A stretch of 64,000 bases of DNA from Thiohalocapsa sp963698775 (GTDB lineage Bacteria; Pseudomonadota; Gammaproteobacteria; Chromatiales; Chromatiaceae): the NCBI GenBank assembly GCA_963698775.1, contig CAVOSE010000063.1, positions 1-64,000 of the forward strand, read 5' to 3'. The number at the start of each line of letters is the position of its first letter. The stretch's first letter is position 1. Of the stretch, positions 25,988 through 34,658 are shown piece after piece. Made by a program: the position numbers and the translations under genes. The notes under the pieces were generated by a model. The model was not told where the DNA came from and did not search any database. It saw nothing but the letters and a program-made list of their open reading frames with translations.

Positions 25988-27545
25988 CATCGCAACCGAT
26001 ACGGGGGAGCTGTTGACGCACAGCGCCAACGGCGCCGGTAAGCCCGGCGGCGTGCCCTGGGGGACCTGGCTGCTGATTGCCGCCACCGGGGCGCTGTCGT
26101 TCGTCGTGCTGGTGGAACTGATCAACATCCTGTTCTACGACCCCTACGACGATAAGGTCTTTCTGTTTCGGCTGTCCGGCGTGCTCTACGACACCGAGAT
26201 CGGCATGCTGACGGCAATCATGTTTGGCAGCCTGTTCGTGCTGCTGATGATGGGGCTGCCGTTGGCCTTCGTGACCGGCGGGCTCGGCGTGGTGTTCATC
26301 TATTTGGTAGGTGACGCCGCCATGCTGAACATCATCCCGACCCGCATCTTTCCGATGATGACCAACTCGGACCTGGCGGCAATCCCTCTATTCATTTTCA
26401 TGGCGTCGATGCTGGAGCGGGCCGGGCTGATCGACGAGATGTTCGACGTCGTCTACAAGTGGATGGGTGGTCTGCGCGGCGGTCTGGCGGCGGCCACCAT
26501 CCTGGCCGCGACCATCCTCGCGGCGATGGTCGGCGTGATCGGCGCGGCGGTGGTGACCATGGGCCTGATCGCGCTGCCGGCGATGCTCAAACGCCAGTAC
26601 GATCAGCAGATCGCGCTGGGCTCGATTATGGCTGGCGGTACCCTGGGCATCCTGATCCCGCCGTCGATCCTGGCCATCCTGTATGCGGTGGTTGCGCAGC
26701 AGTCCGTGGGTGAGCTGTACCTGGGCGCCGTGGTGCCTGGGCTGATGCTGTCCGGCATGTATGTGGGTTACGTGCTGCTGCGCACCTGGCTGAATCCAGC
26801 CTTGGGGCCGTCGTTGCCGATGGAGGAGCGCGTCGACTTCGTCGGCAAGCTCAAACTGCTGCCCAGGCTGATCGCGCCCATCATCCTTGTGTTGCTGGTG
26901 CTCGGGCTGTTGTTCGCCGGTATCGCGACGCCGGTGGAGGCCGCCGGCATTGGCTCCTTCGGCGCCATCGTCGTTGCGATGATGCACGGACGCTTCGATA
27001 TCAAGGCGCTGAAGGAGGCATCGGTGACCACGGTGCGGGCCTCGTCGATGGTGCTGTGGATCATCTTCGGCGCATCCATCTTCGTCGGCTTCTACATCCT
27101 GCAGGGCGGACAGCAGTTCATCACCGACACCATCCTCAGCACTGGGCTGTCCGCCTATGGCGTGTTGTTTTTGATGATGATCTTGCTGGTGGTGCTGGGT
27201 ATGTTCCTGGACTGGGTCGGCATCCTGCTGCTGGCGGTGCCGATCTTCGTGCCGATCATCAAATCCCTGACGTTCGACGGCCTGTTCGGGCTGCCGGCGG
27301 TGCCCGGCGACCAGGTGGCCCTCTGGTTCGGCGTGCTGTACCTGATCAACATGCAGATGTCGTTCCTGAGTCCGCCGTTCGGCTATGCGCTGTTCTATAT
27401 CAAGGGGGTCTGCCCGCCCGAGGTGACGATGGCGACCATCTTCAAGTCGTCGCTGGTGTTCCTGGCGTTGCAGACCTTGGGTCTCGCGCTGTGCGTCCTC
27501 TTGCCGGGGTTGATCCTGTGGTTGCCTGGTCTCGTTTACGGATAG
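25980..27545 (+). CDS. dctM: TRAP transporter large permease subunit (DctM)
   Basis: This 521-aa, roughly 12-helix permease of the ion-transporter superfamily couples sodium entry to solute uptake. The conserved GGTLGILIPPSILAILYAV and LGMFLDWVGILLLAVPIFVP segments are present. A loop between the first two helices (FYDPYDDKVFLFRLSGVLYD) is longer than in canonical DctM and typical of the large variant paired with long DctQ. Translation is coupled to dctQ. Confidence 0.94.
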   Translation: MANIATDTGELLTHSANGAGKPGGVPWGTWLLIAATGALSFVVLVELINILFYDPYDDKVFLFRLSGVLYDTEIGMLTAIMFGSLFVLLMMGLPLAFVTGGLGVVFIYLVGDAAMLNIIPTRIFPMMTNSDLAAIPLFIFMASMLERAGLIDEMFDVVYKWMGGLRGGLAAATILAATILAAMVGVIGAAVVTMGLIALPAMLKRQYDQQIALGSIMAGGTLGILIPPSILAILYAVVAQQSVGELYLGAVVPGLMLSGMYVGYVLLRTWLNPALGPSLPMEERVDFVGKLKLLPRLIAPIILVLLVLGLLFAGIATPVEAAGIGSFGAIVVAMMHGRFDIKALKEASVTTVRASSMVLWIIFGASIFVGFYILQGGQQFITDTILSTGLSAYGVLFLMMILLVVLGMFLDWVGILLLAVPIFVPIIKSLTFDGLFGLPAVPGDQVALWFGVLYLINMQMSFLSPPFGYALFYIKGVCPPEVTMATIFKSSLVFLALQTLGLALCVLLPGLILWLPGLVYG

Positions 27546-27815
27546 CGGCCAAGGCTTCTTAAGACGGCTGGGGGCGTCCAAGCTAACGCCCCGACGAAGC
27601 CAGCGACGTCCTTCGAGCCTATGGACAAACTTCCGCCTGGAGTTAGGATGCTGTATGAGGTGTAGCAGCGACGGCAATCCCTGGGCAAGGCACTCCAGGC
27701 GCTGAAAGCGTCGGGGTTGGAACCGGGGGGTTGGAACCGGGGGTTGAACCGGTACGACTGCACTGGCCAACTGCCGCCCGCGTCGGCCAAGCCATTTTTC
27801 GAAGCGGAGAGATCG
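27546..27815. other. dctM-glcD spacer
   Basis: No gene is seen. GGTTGGAACCGGGG is tandemly repeated at about 27714-27745. No terminator was identified, so glcDEF may be read from the TRAP promoter. Confidence 0.4.
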
Positions 27816-29300
27816 ATGCCCAGAATCCCGGACGAACGTCCGCTGAATCCGCAGCCCGCCGTGATCGACGAGATCAGGCGCGTGTTGCCGGCGGCGAGCG
27901 TGCTGGCGACGCCAGCGGAGTTGGCACCCTATGAATGCGACGGCCTGACCGCCTTTCGCCAACGGCCCATGGTCGTGGTGTTGCCGGAAACGGTGGAGCA
28001 GGTCCAGGCGGTGCTGCGCAGCTGTCATCGGCTGCGGGTGCCGGTGGTCGCGCGCGGTGCCGGCACCGGCCTCTCCGGCGGCGCGTTGCCGCTGGCGGAC
28101 GGCGTGCTGCTGTCCTTGGCCAAGTTCAACCAAATTCTGGAAATCGACACCGACAACTGCATCGCGCGGGTGCAACCGGGTGTGCGTAACCTCGCCATCA
28201 CCGAAGCGGCGGCACCGATGGGGTTGTATTACGCGCCGGACCCGTCGTCGCAGATCGCCTGCTCCATCGGTGGTAATGTCGCCGAGAATTCCGGCGGCGT
28301 GCACTGCCTCAAGTACGGGCTGACGGTGCATAACATCCTTAAGCTCAAGCTCATCGGCATCGACGGCGAGCCGTTCGAGGTCGGCGCCGATGCGCTGGAT
28401 TCAGCGGGTCTGGATCTACTGGCGCTGATGACCGGCTCGGAAGGGATGCTCGCGATCATCGTTGAGATCACCGTCAAGCTGTTGCCCAAGGCGGAGCGCG
28501 CCCAGGGCCTGCTGGCGGCCTTCGACAGCGTCGAGCAGGCCGGCGCGGCGGTCGCCGAGATCATCGCCTCCGGTATCACGCCGGCGGGGTTGGAGATGAT
28601 GGATGGGCCGGCCATCCGCGCCGCCGAAGACTTTGTTCACGCAGGCTATCCGTTGGATGCGGCAGCGATCTTGATCTGCGAACTCGACGGCTTCAACGCC
28701 GAGGTCTCCTACGAGGTCATGCGGGTGCGTGAGTTGCTGCTGGCCGCTGGCGCCAGCGAGGTGCGCACCGCCCGCGACGACGCCGAGCGGCTCAATTTTT
28801 GGAAGGGCCGCAAGGCGGCGTTTCCCGCTGTTGGGCGCATCTCGCCCGACTATTACTGCATGGACGGCACCATCCCGCGGCGGGAACTGGCGACGGTGCT
28901 GAACCGCATCCGCGAGCTGTCCGATCAATACGGGTTGCGGGTAGCGAATGTGTTTCATGCTGGCGACGGCAATCTGCACCCGTTGATCCTGTACGATGCA
29001 AACATCCCCGGCGAGTTGGATAAGGCCGAGGACCTCGGCGGCGAGATCCTGGAGCTCTGTGTTCAGGTGGGCGGCACCGTCACCGGTGAGCACGGCGTCG
29101 GCGTCGAGAAGCTGAACCAGATGTGCGTGCAGTTCAACAGCGAGGAGCTGAGCCAGATGCACGCGGTCAAGGCCGCGTTCGACCCGCACGCGCTGCTGAA
29201 TCCGGGCAAGGCGGTGCCGACGCTGCATCGGTGTGCGGAGTTTGGCGCCATGCATGTGCATCATGGCCAGCTGAAGTTTCCGGAGCTGCCGCGGTTTTGA
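27816..29300 (+). CDS. glcD: Glycolate oxidase subunit GlcD
   Basis: This 494-aa FAD-linked oxidase (PCMH fold) is the catalytic subunit oxidising glycolate (or D-lactate) to the 2-oxo acid. FAD-binding motifs VVARGAGTGLSGGALPL and CSIGGNVAENSGGVHCLKYG are present. The C-terminal catalytic domain has NVFHAGDGNLHPLILYD and GGTVTGEHGVGVEK with the substrate and flavin histidines. The stretch FNPHALLNPGK-like (FDPHALLNPGKAVP) closes the domain. ATG 27816 follows GGAGAGATC. GlcE and GlcF follow. Confidence 0.95.
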   Translation: MPRIPDERPLNPQPAVIDEIRRVLPAASVLATPAELAPYECDGLTAFRQRPMVVVLPETVEQVQAVLRSCHRLRVPVVARGAGTGLSGGALPLADGVLLSLAKFNQILEIDTDNCIARVQPGVRNLAITEAAAPMGLYYAPDPSSQIACSIGGNVAENSGGVHCLKYGLTVHNILKLKLIGIDGEPFEVGADALDSAGLDLLALMTGSEGMLAIIVEITVKLLPKAERAQGLLAAFDSVEQAGAAVAEIIASGITPAGLEMMDGPAIRAAEDFVHAGYPLDAAAILICELDGFNAEVSYEVMRVRELLLAAGASEVRTARDDAERLNFWKGRKAAFPAVGRISPDYYCMDGTIPRRELATVLNRIRELSDQYGLRVANVFHAGDGNLHPLILYDANIPGELDKAEDLGGEILELCVQVGGTVTGEHGVGVEKLNQMCVQFNSEELSQMHAVKAAFDPHALLNPGKAVPTLHRCAEFGAMHVHHGQLKFPELPRF

Positions 29301-29302
29301 TG

Positions 29303-29362
29303 TGTGGGGGCGAATTTATTCGCCCATTGTGCCGAGACGGGGCGAATAAATTCGCCCCTACG
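29303..29362. repeat. Palindromic repeat, family A (glcD-glcE gap)
   Basis: GGGGGCGAATTTATTCGCCC and its inverted mate GGGGCGAATAAATTCGCCCC flank a short centre, as at 25007-25065. Confidence 0.85.
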
Positions 29363-29389
29363 TCTGTTTAAACTATCCGGTTCATTGCG

Positions 29390-30499
29390 ATGGTTGTCCT
29401 GTCAGAGAGCAAGCAGTGTGACGCCGAGGCGTCGTTGATCGAGCAGGTGATCGCGGCCCGCGAGGCGCACGCCACGTTGTCGATTCACGGCGGCGGCAGC
29501 AAGGGTTTCTACGGCAACGCGGTGCGCGCGGACAGGCCGCTCGACTGCACCGAGCACCGGGGCATCGTCGCCTATGAGCCGACTGAACTGGCGATCACGG
29601 TGCGTGCCGGGACGCCGCTGGCGGAGGTTGAGGCGCTACTGGACGCCAATGGCCAGCAGTTTCCCTTCGAGCCACCGCGTTTTGATTCGGGCGCCACCAT
29701 CGGCGGCATGGTAGCGGCGGGGCTCTCCGGGCCGCGCCGGCCCTATGCCGCCAGCGTGCGCGATGCGGTGCTCGGTGTGCGGCTGCTCAACGGGCAGGGG
29801 CAGGTGCTGGACCTTGGCGGACGGGTCATGAAGAACGTCGCGGGCTACGACCTGTCGCGGCTCATGACTGGTTCGCTCGGTATGCTCGGCGTGCTACTGG
29901 AGGTGTCGCTGAAGGTGTCGCCGAGCCCGGTTGGGCGTCTGACCCTGGTCCACGAACAGACTCAGGCCGGTGCACTGGCGCTGATGCGTCGCTGGGCTAG
30001 GCGCTCGCTGCCGATTACCGCCACGGCCTGGGTCGATGGTCGGTTGTACGTGCGCATCTGTGGCAGCGAGGAGGGTCTGGCCGAGACGCACCGGGTGGTC
30101 GAGGGTCTACCGCTGGCGGACGCCGATACCTTTTGGACAGACCTGCGCGAGCAGCGACTCGCGTTCTTCGCCAGCGATGCGCCGCTGTGGCGCCTGTCCG
30201 TGCGTCCGGCGACGGCGATCGCGGAGATCGTTGGCGAGCCGCAGTTGATGGAGTGGGGCGGCGCCCTGCGCTGGCTCCGGGGAGGCCCCGACGTCGCCGA
30301 GGATGCGGAGCGCTGGCGGACGGCGGCCAAGGCCGCGGGCGGACATGCAACGCTGTTTCGTGCCGGCGGCGTGGATGCGCCGGCGGATGGCGTCTTTACG
30401 CCCCTCGACCCGGTCGTACTGCGCCTGCACCGGAACCTGAAGCAAGCGTTTGATCCCGACGGCCTGTTCAATCCCGGCCGGCTATACCCCGAACTCTGA
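29390..30499 (+). CDS. glcE: Glycolate oxidase subunit GlcE
   Basis: This 369-aa FAD-binding subunit is related to the N-terminal half of GlcD and shorter at the C-terminus, as usual. SIHGGGSKGFYGNAV is the first flavin loop, FDSGATIGGMVAAGLSGPRR the second, and GGRVMKNVAGYDLSRLMTGS is a family signature. The end HRNLKQAFDPDGLFNPGRLY is typical. It lies between glcD and glcF on the same strand. Confidence 0.94.
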   Translation: MVVLSESKQCDAEASLIEQVIAAREAHATLSIHGGGSKGFYGNAVRADRPLDCTEHRGIVAYEPTELAITVRAGTPLAEVEALLDANGQQFPFEPPRFDSGATIGGMVAAGLSGPRRPYAASVRDAVLGVRLLNGQGQVLDLGGRVMKNVAGYDLSRLMTGSLGMLGVLLEVSLKVSPSPVGRLTLVHEQTQAGALALMRRWARRSLPITATAWVDGRLYVRICGSEEGLAETHRVVEGLPLADADTFWTDLREQRLAFFASDAPLWRLSVRPATAIAEIVGEPQLMEWGGALRWLRGGPDVAEDAERWRTAAKAAGGHATLFRAGGVDAPADGVFTPLDPVVLRLHRNLKQAFDPDGLFNPGRLYPEL

Positions 30500-30550
30500 C
30501 GCCTAAATCCTGATGCCTAAGAAGCTGATGCCTAAACGCTGGGCCGCTCC

Positions 30551-31795
30551 ATGCAGACCAATCTGACCCAATCCGTACTCGACAGCGCCGAGGGCAGGGA
30601 GGCCGATCGCATCCTGCGCGCCTGCGTGCACTGCGGCTTCTGTACGGCCACCTGCCCGACCTATCAGGAACTTGGCGATGAGCTGGACGGTCCGCGCGGG
30701 CGCATCTATCAGATCAAGAATGTGCTTGAGGGCGAAACCCCGACGCGCCAGGTGCAGACTCATCTCGATCGCTGCCTGACTTGCCTGAACTGCGAGACCA
30801 CCTGTCCGTCCGGCGTCGAGTATCACAAGCTCGTCGATATCGGCCGCAATCATGTCGAGCAACGTGTCGCGAGACCGATCACCGAACGGCTGATGCGCTG
30901 GGGGCTGCGCCATGTCGTCCCGTACCCCAGCCGTTTCCGGCCATTGCTTCGAGTTGGGCTGGCGCTGGCGCCGCTGTTGCCCGCGGCGTTGCGGGCCAAG
31001 GTGCCGCGACTACAGGCAACGCCGCAGGTCAGGGGCGGCAGCCATTCGCGTCGCGTGATCCTATTGAACAACTGCGTCGAGCCGTTGCTGACGCCCAATG
31101 TTGTGGCCGCGACGGTCCGCGTGCTCGATGCCATCGGTATCGAGGTCATTCAGCCCGGCGGCGGTTGCTGCGGCGCGGTCAGTCAGCATCTGTCGGCGGC
31201 GGCGGAGGCGCGCACCTTCATGCGGCGCAACATCGATGCCTGGTGGCCCGCCATTGAGGCAGGGGCTGAGGCCGTTCTCGTGACCGCCAGCGGCTGTGGT
31301 GCCATGGTCAAGGATTACGGCTGGCATCTACGCGATGATCCCGCGTATGCCGAACGTGCCGAGCAGGTGTCGGCGCTGGCACGGGACCTCAGTGAATTGA
31401 TCACCACGGAAGACCTGGCACGGCTGCCAAGCCCGCTGGCAGCGGGCGTTCCCGGGCGCATCGCGTTCCATCCGCCCTGCACGCTGCAGCACGGCCAAGG
31501 CCTGATGGGGCGGGTCGAGGGCCTGTTGCGCGGCGCCGGCTTCGAGCTGTTGCCGGTGCGTGACAGCCATAGCTGCTGCGGTTCCGCTGGCACCTATTCC
31601 ATCCTGCAACCGGAGCTGGCCGGCCGCCTGCGGACCAAGAGGCTCGATGCGCTGGAGCAGGGCGCCCCGGCACTGATCGCCACCGCCAATGTCGGCTGTC
31701 AGACGCATCTGCAAGCCGGTTCCCAGGTGCCCGTAGTGCATTGGATTGAGCTGTTCGATCCGCAACAAGCGTTGTCGGTGTCCGCCGCGGCCTGA
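30551..31795 (+). CDS. glcF: Glycolate oxidase iron-sulfur subunit GlcF
   Basis: This 414-aa protein carries electrons from GlcDE to the quinone pool. Two 4Fe-4S motifs, CVHCGFCTATCP (Cys25, 28, 31, 35) and CLTCLNCETTCP (about 76-87), are followed by two CCG domains with GGGCCGAVS and DSHSCCGSAG. HPPCTLQHGQ precedes the second. It ends at TGA 31793-31795, where a family-B half palindrome begins. Confidence 0.95.
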   Translation: MQTNLTQSVLDSAEGREADRILRACVHCGFCTATCPTYQELGDELDGPRGRIYQIKNVLEGETPTRQVQTHLDRCLTCLNCETTCPSGVEYHKLVDIGRNHVEQRVARPITERLMRWGLRHVVPYPSRFRPLLRVGLALAPLLPAALRAKVPRLQATPQVRGGSHSRRVILLNNCVEPLLTPNVVAATVRVLDAIGIEVIQPGGGCCGAVSQHLSAAAEARTFMRRNIDAWWPAIEAGAEAVLVTASGCGAMVKDYGWHLRDDPAYAERAEQVSALARDLSELITTEDLARLPSPLAAGVPGRIAFHPPCTLQHGQGLMGRVEGLLRGAGFELLPVRDSHSCCGSAGTYSILQPELAGRLRTKRLDALEQGAPALIATANVGCQTHLQAGSQVPVVHWIELFDPQQALSVSAAA

Positions 31796-31820
31796 TCGCG
31801 GCTGCAAGCCGCTCCCACAG
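31794..31820. repeat. Palindromic repeat, family B (half copy)
   Basis: GATCGCGGCTGCAAGCCGCTCCCACAG carries one arm of the family found at 21989 and 49876, here as ATCGCGGCTGCAAGCCGCTC then CCACAG. It sits at the end of glcF. Confidence 0.7.
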
Positions 31821-31916
31821 ATTGGCGGTTGCTCAGCGCGTTTGGTTGCCGGCGGCTTACGGACACAAATGGCTTATCATGGCCGGCCGATTGGTTTGAT
31901 GGAGAGCCCCATAAAG

Positions 31917-32405
31917 ATGCAAAAGACCCGTTGCCTGACTGCGTCGACGCTTGAAGTCGGGACGCACTTCGAAGCGCGCCTAAGTTTCACCCGCGACCAG
32001 GTCGATCAATACTGCGCACTGGTCGGAGACTACAATGCGATTCACCGCGACCTCGAAGCCGCCCGTATGCGATTCCCTGACACGCCGGACATCATCGTAC
32101 CCGGCGGTCTGATCCAAACCACCATCTCGGCGCTGTTCGGCACCAGCTTCCCCGGCGACGGTTGCCTCGGCCTGACCTTCTGCCCCGAACGATTCCGCCG
32201 TCCGGTCTGTCCCGGCGACGAGATCGATGTGACCCTGACCATCGCCCGCATCCTGCGGGGCGGAATCCTCGACATGGACATCGTTTTAACCGATGCCGAT
32301 GGCAAACCGCTGGCCAACGCCACATCCCGGGTCGTCGCCCCCGACGAGGCCTACTATGCCTGGTGGAGCGAGAATATCGACGGGCTTGACGAGGCCGGTT
32401 GTTGA
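31917..32405 (+). CDS. MaoC-like hotdog-fold dehydratase
   Basis: This protein of about 162 aa has the hydratase-2 motif YCALVGDYNAIHRDLEAARM, with Asp and His of the (R)-enoyl-CoA hydratase active site. IIVPGGLIQTTISALFG resembles the usual HGM helix of MaoC proteins, with Gly-Leu in place of His-Gly. VCPGDEIDVTLTIARI is the later strand. The likely substrate is an acyl-CoA or acyl carrier derivative. ATG 31917 is chosen; ATG 31899 is also possible. Confidence 0.8.
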   Translation: MQKTRCLTASTLEVGTHFEARLSFTRDQVDQYCALVGDYNAIHRDLEAARMRFPDTPDIIVPGGLIQTTISALFGTSFPGDGCLGLTFCPERFRRPVCPGDEIDVTLTIARILRGGILDMDIVLTDADGKPLANATSRVVAPDEAYYAWWSENIDGLDEAGC

Positions 32406-32531
32406 TACGGTTGTGGATTGTGACGGAGGTGTCATGGCCCGATCGCGGGGGTTGTCGGGAGGGCCGCTTGGGTCTCGGTTGGCTGCTTCATCAGTGGCAA
32501 TCGCGGCATCATCGGCGGTACTGCTACCGCG

Positions 32532-33365
32532 TCAACCCGGCGTCAGATAGCCGGTGCAATCGAGATCGAACACCTTGATCGGCTTTTTGCGGCGGATACG
32601 CACCGCGGTCAGACTGCCGCCCCAGAGGCAACCGGTATCGAGGCCCCAGACATTGTGCTCGGCGACGTAGCCCAGCATCGACCAATGTCCGAACACGATG
32701 CGATCTTCGCGGGTTGCGCGGCCTGGCACCTTGAACCAGGGCAGGACCTCATCCGGCTGGCTGTCGGGTACACCCTTCTCGTTCAGCAGCAGGTGCCCGT
32801 CACGGTCGCAATAGCGCAGGCGTGTGAAGCAGTTGGTGATGAAGCGTAGGCGGTCTTCGCCGCTGAGCTCGGGCGACCAGAGGTTGGGTTCGTTGCCGTA
32901 CATGGCTTGCAGGAAGTCGGCAAAGCCGGGGCCTTGCAGTTCTGCTTCCAACTCAGCCGCGCAGGCCCGAGCCTGGGTGAGGTCCCACTGCGGCGGCAGA
33001 CCGGCGTGGATCAACGAGAAGCGCTTTTTCTCGTCCACATGCATCAGCGGCCGGTGACGCAGCCAGTGCAGGATCTCGTCGCGGTCCGGCGCGGTGAGGA
33101 CGTCGTCGAGGTTGCTCTTCTTGGCATGCTTGTCGTTGCCGGCGGCCAGCGCCAACAGGTGTAGGTCGTGGTTGCCCAGGACCGTGACGGCCTGCGCGCC
33201 AAGGGCCTTGACGTAACGCAGCACCGACAGGGACTCGGGACCGCGGTTGACCAGATCACCTGCAAGCCAGAGGGTGTCGGCAATGGGGTCGAAGCCGATA
33301 CGGTCCAACAGCTGGCGGAACTCGTCGTAGCAGCCCTGGATGTCGCCGACCGCGTAAGTGGCCAT
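32532..33365 (-). CDS. apaH: Bis(5'-nucleosyl)-tetraphosphatase, symmetrical (ApaH)
   Basis: This 277-aa metallophosphatase splits Ap4A into two ADP. Metal motifs GDIQG (7-11), GDLVNRGP and GNHD are followed by LIHAGLPPQWDL and FGHWSML, as in E. coli ApaH. It lies directly downstream of apaG on the minus strand, the classical pairing. Confidence 0.95.
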   Translation of the reverse strand: MATYAVGDIQGCYDEFRQLLDRIGFDPIADTLWLAGDLVNRGPESLSVLRYVKALGAQAVTVLGNHDLHLLALAAGNDKHAKKSNLDDVLTAPDRDEILHWLRHRPLMHVDEKKRFSLIHAGLPPQWDLTQARACAAELEAELQGPGFADFLQAMYGNEPNLWSPELSGEDRLRFITNCFTRLRYCDRDGHLLLNEKGVPDSQPDEVLPWFKVPGRATREDRIVFGHWSMLGYVAEHNVWGLDTGCLWGGSLTAVRIRRKKPIKVFDLDCTGYLTPG

Positions 33366-33392
33366 GATGCGGTTGCCTTGTGGTGTTGGTCG

Positions 33393-33782
33393 CTAGTGGA
33401 AACGGGCGCGATCGCCCAACGAGAAGGCCGGTATCTCCGCATCGAAGCGGGTGCCGTCGTCGGCCAGCATGTCGTAGCTGCCGTGCATGCTGCCCACCGG
33501 CGTTTCCAATTGGGTGCCGCTGGTGTAGCGGAACGACTCGCCGGGCTTCAGGTGCGGTTGCTCGCCGACCACGCCGGCGCCGCGCACCTCCTGCGTCTTA
33601 CCGTTGGCGTCCGTGACAATCCAGTGCCGATTCAGCAGTTTGGCCGGGACTACGCCGTTGTTCGCGATGGTGATGGTGTAGGCGAAGACGTAACGCCCGG
33701 CGGCAGGATCGGATTGATCGTCCAGGTAGTTGGTCACCGCGCTGATGGCGATCTTGTAGGGTTGCTCTATTTCGGTGTGCAT
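33393..33782 (-). CDS. apaG: ApaG domain protein (Co2+/Mg2+ efflux associated)
   Basis: This 129-aa immunoglobulin-like fold protein contains YVFAYTITIANNGVVPAKLL, the NGKTQEVRGAGVVGEQPHLK core and PVGSMHGSYDM, diagnostic of ApaG. Start 33782 (MHTEIEQPYK) matches the family; a longer frame begins 27 bases earlier. It is upstream of apaH in the same operon. Confidence 0.95.
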   Translation of the reverse strand: MHTEIEQPYKIAISAVTNYLDDQSDPAAGRYVFAYTITIANNGVVPAKLLNRHWIVTDANGKTQEVRGAGVVGEQPHLKPGESFRYTSGTQLETPVGSMHGSYDMLADDGTRFDAEIPAFSLGDRARFH

Positions 33783-33854
33783 GGCGTACTCGGATGCTTG
33801 AGTCAATTATGGGTGTTCCCGGAGAGGCGCGGAGACCAGGATGATGCGAGCCCT

Positions 33855-34658
33855 TCAGAAACTGGTCACGCCCCGCTTGGAGGCGCGGATAAAGCCGACA
33901 ATGGCGTCGGTCTCGGCCCCTGGGTGCTCGACCTCCGCGCGCGACAAGGCCTCGTCGAGCAGCAGTCCGGAGCGGAACAGGAGCTTGTAGACCGCCTTGA
34001 TGCGGCTGCGCTGGGCCTGATCGAAGCCGTTGCGTCGCAGGCCAACCAGATTCAGCCCGATGATGCGGGCGCGCTGACCGTTGACGATGACATAGGGCGG
34101 CACGTCCTTGGGCACCCCGCTGACGCCGCCGAGCATGCTGTAGGCGCCGATGCGGCAAAACTGGTGCACCGCCACCTGGCCGGAGACGAAGACATGATGC
34201 TCCAGCTCCACGTGTCCGGCCAGCGTCGCGGTGTTGGCGAAGATGTTGTGATCGCCCACCGTGCAGTCGTGACCGACGTGGCTGTAGGTCATGAAGAAGT
34301 TGTGGCTGCCGATGCGCGTGCCGGTTTCGTATTTGATGCCGTGGCTGATGTTGACGCCTTCCTTGAAGTGGTTGTGATCGCCGATGGTCAGCGGTCGTGC
34401 CTTGTCCGGGCTGTAGCCTAGGTCCTGAGGCTCGCTGCCGAGCGTCACGCCGTGACAGACGCGATTGTGGCGGCCCATGCGGGTGGCCCCGTAGATGCGC
34501 GCGCAGCTCTCGATCGTGCAGCCTTCGCCGAGCACGGCGCCGGCGTCGATGATTGAGTAGGGGCCGACGCGGACACTGGGGTGCAGTTCGGCGCCGTCCT
34601 CGATGATGGCGGTCGGGTGAATGAGGGGCCGACCCGATGGCGTGCTCGGATCGGTCAT
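33855..34658 (-). CDS. lpxA: Acyl-ACP-UDP-N-acetylglucosamine O-acyltransferase (LpxA-like)
   Basis: This 267-aa left-handed beta-helix acyltransferase has hexapeptide repeats from residue 12 to about 185 and the catalytic region FFMTYSHVGHDCTVGDHNIF with the active His. HQFCRIGAYSMLGGVSGVPK and the C-terminal RNGFDQAQRSRIKAVYKLL helices fit LpxA. The start overlaps the purH stop by ATGA. In most proteobacteria lpxA sits in lpxD-fabZ-lpxA-lpxB; this isolated copy may be a second LpxA or a relative with another acceptor. Confidence 0.85.
   Translation of the reverse strand: MTDPSTPSGRPLIHPTAIIEDGAELHPSVRVGPYSIIDAGAVLGEGCTIESCARIYGATRMGRHNRVCHGVTLGSEPQDLGYSPDKARPLTIGDHNHFKEGVNISHGIKYETGTRIGSHNFFMTYSHVGHDCTVGDHNIFANTATLAGHVELEHHVFVSGQVAVHQFCRIGAYSMLGGVSGVPKDVPPYVIVNGQRARIIGLNLVGLRRNGFDQAQRSRIKAVYKLLFRSGLLLDEALSRAEVEHPGAETDAIVGFIRASKRGVTSF

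Noticed and set aside
26388..28331. 647-aa minus-strand frame across dctM and glcD
   Set aside because: It spans two well-supported genes on the other strand and has low-complexity His/Gln/Arg composition.
2665..29362. CRISPR array
   Set aside because: Repeats are palindromic, dispersed singly and without regular spacers; no cas gene is in the window.
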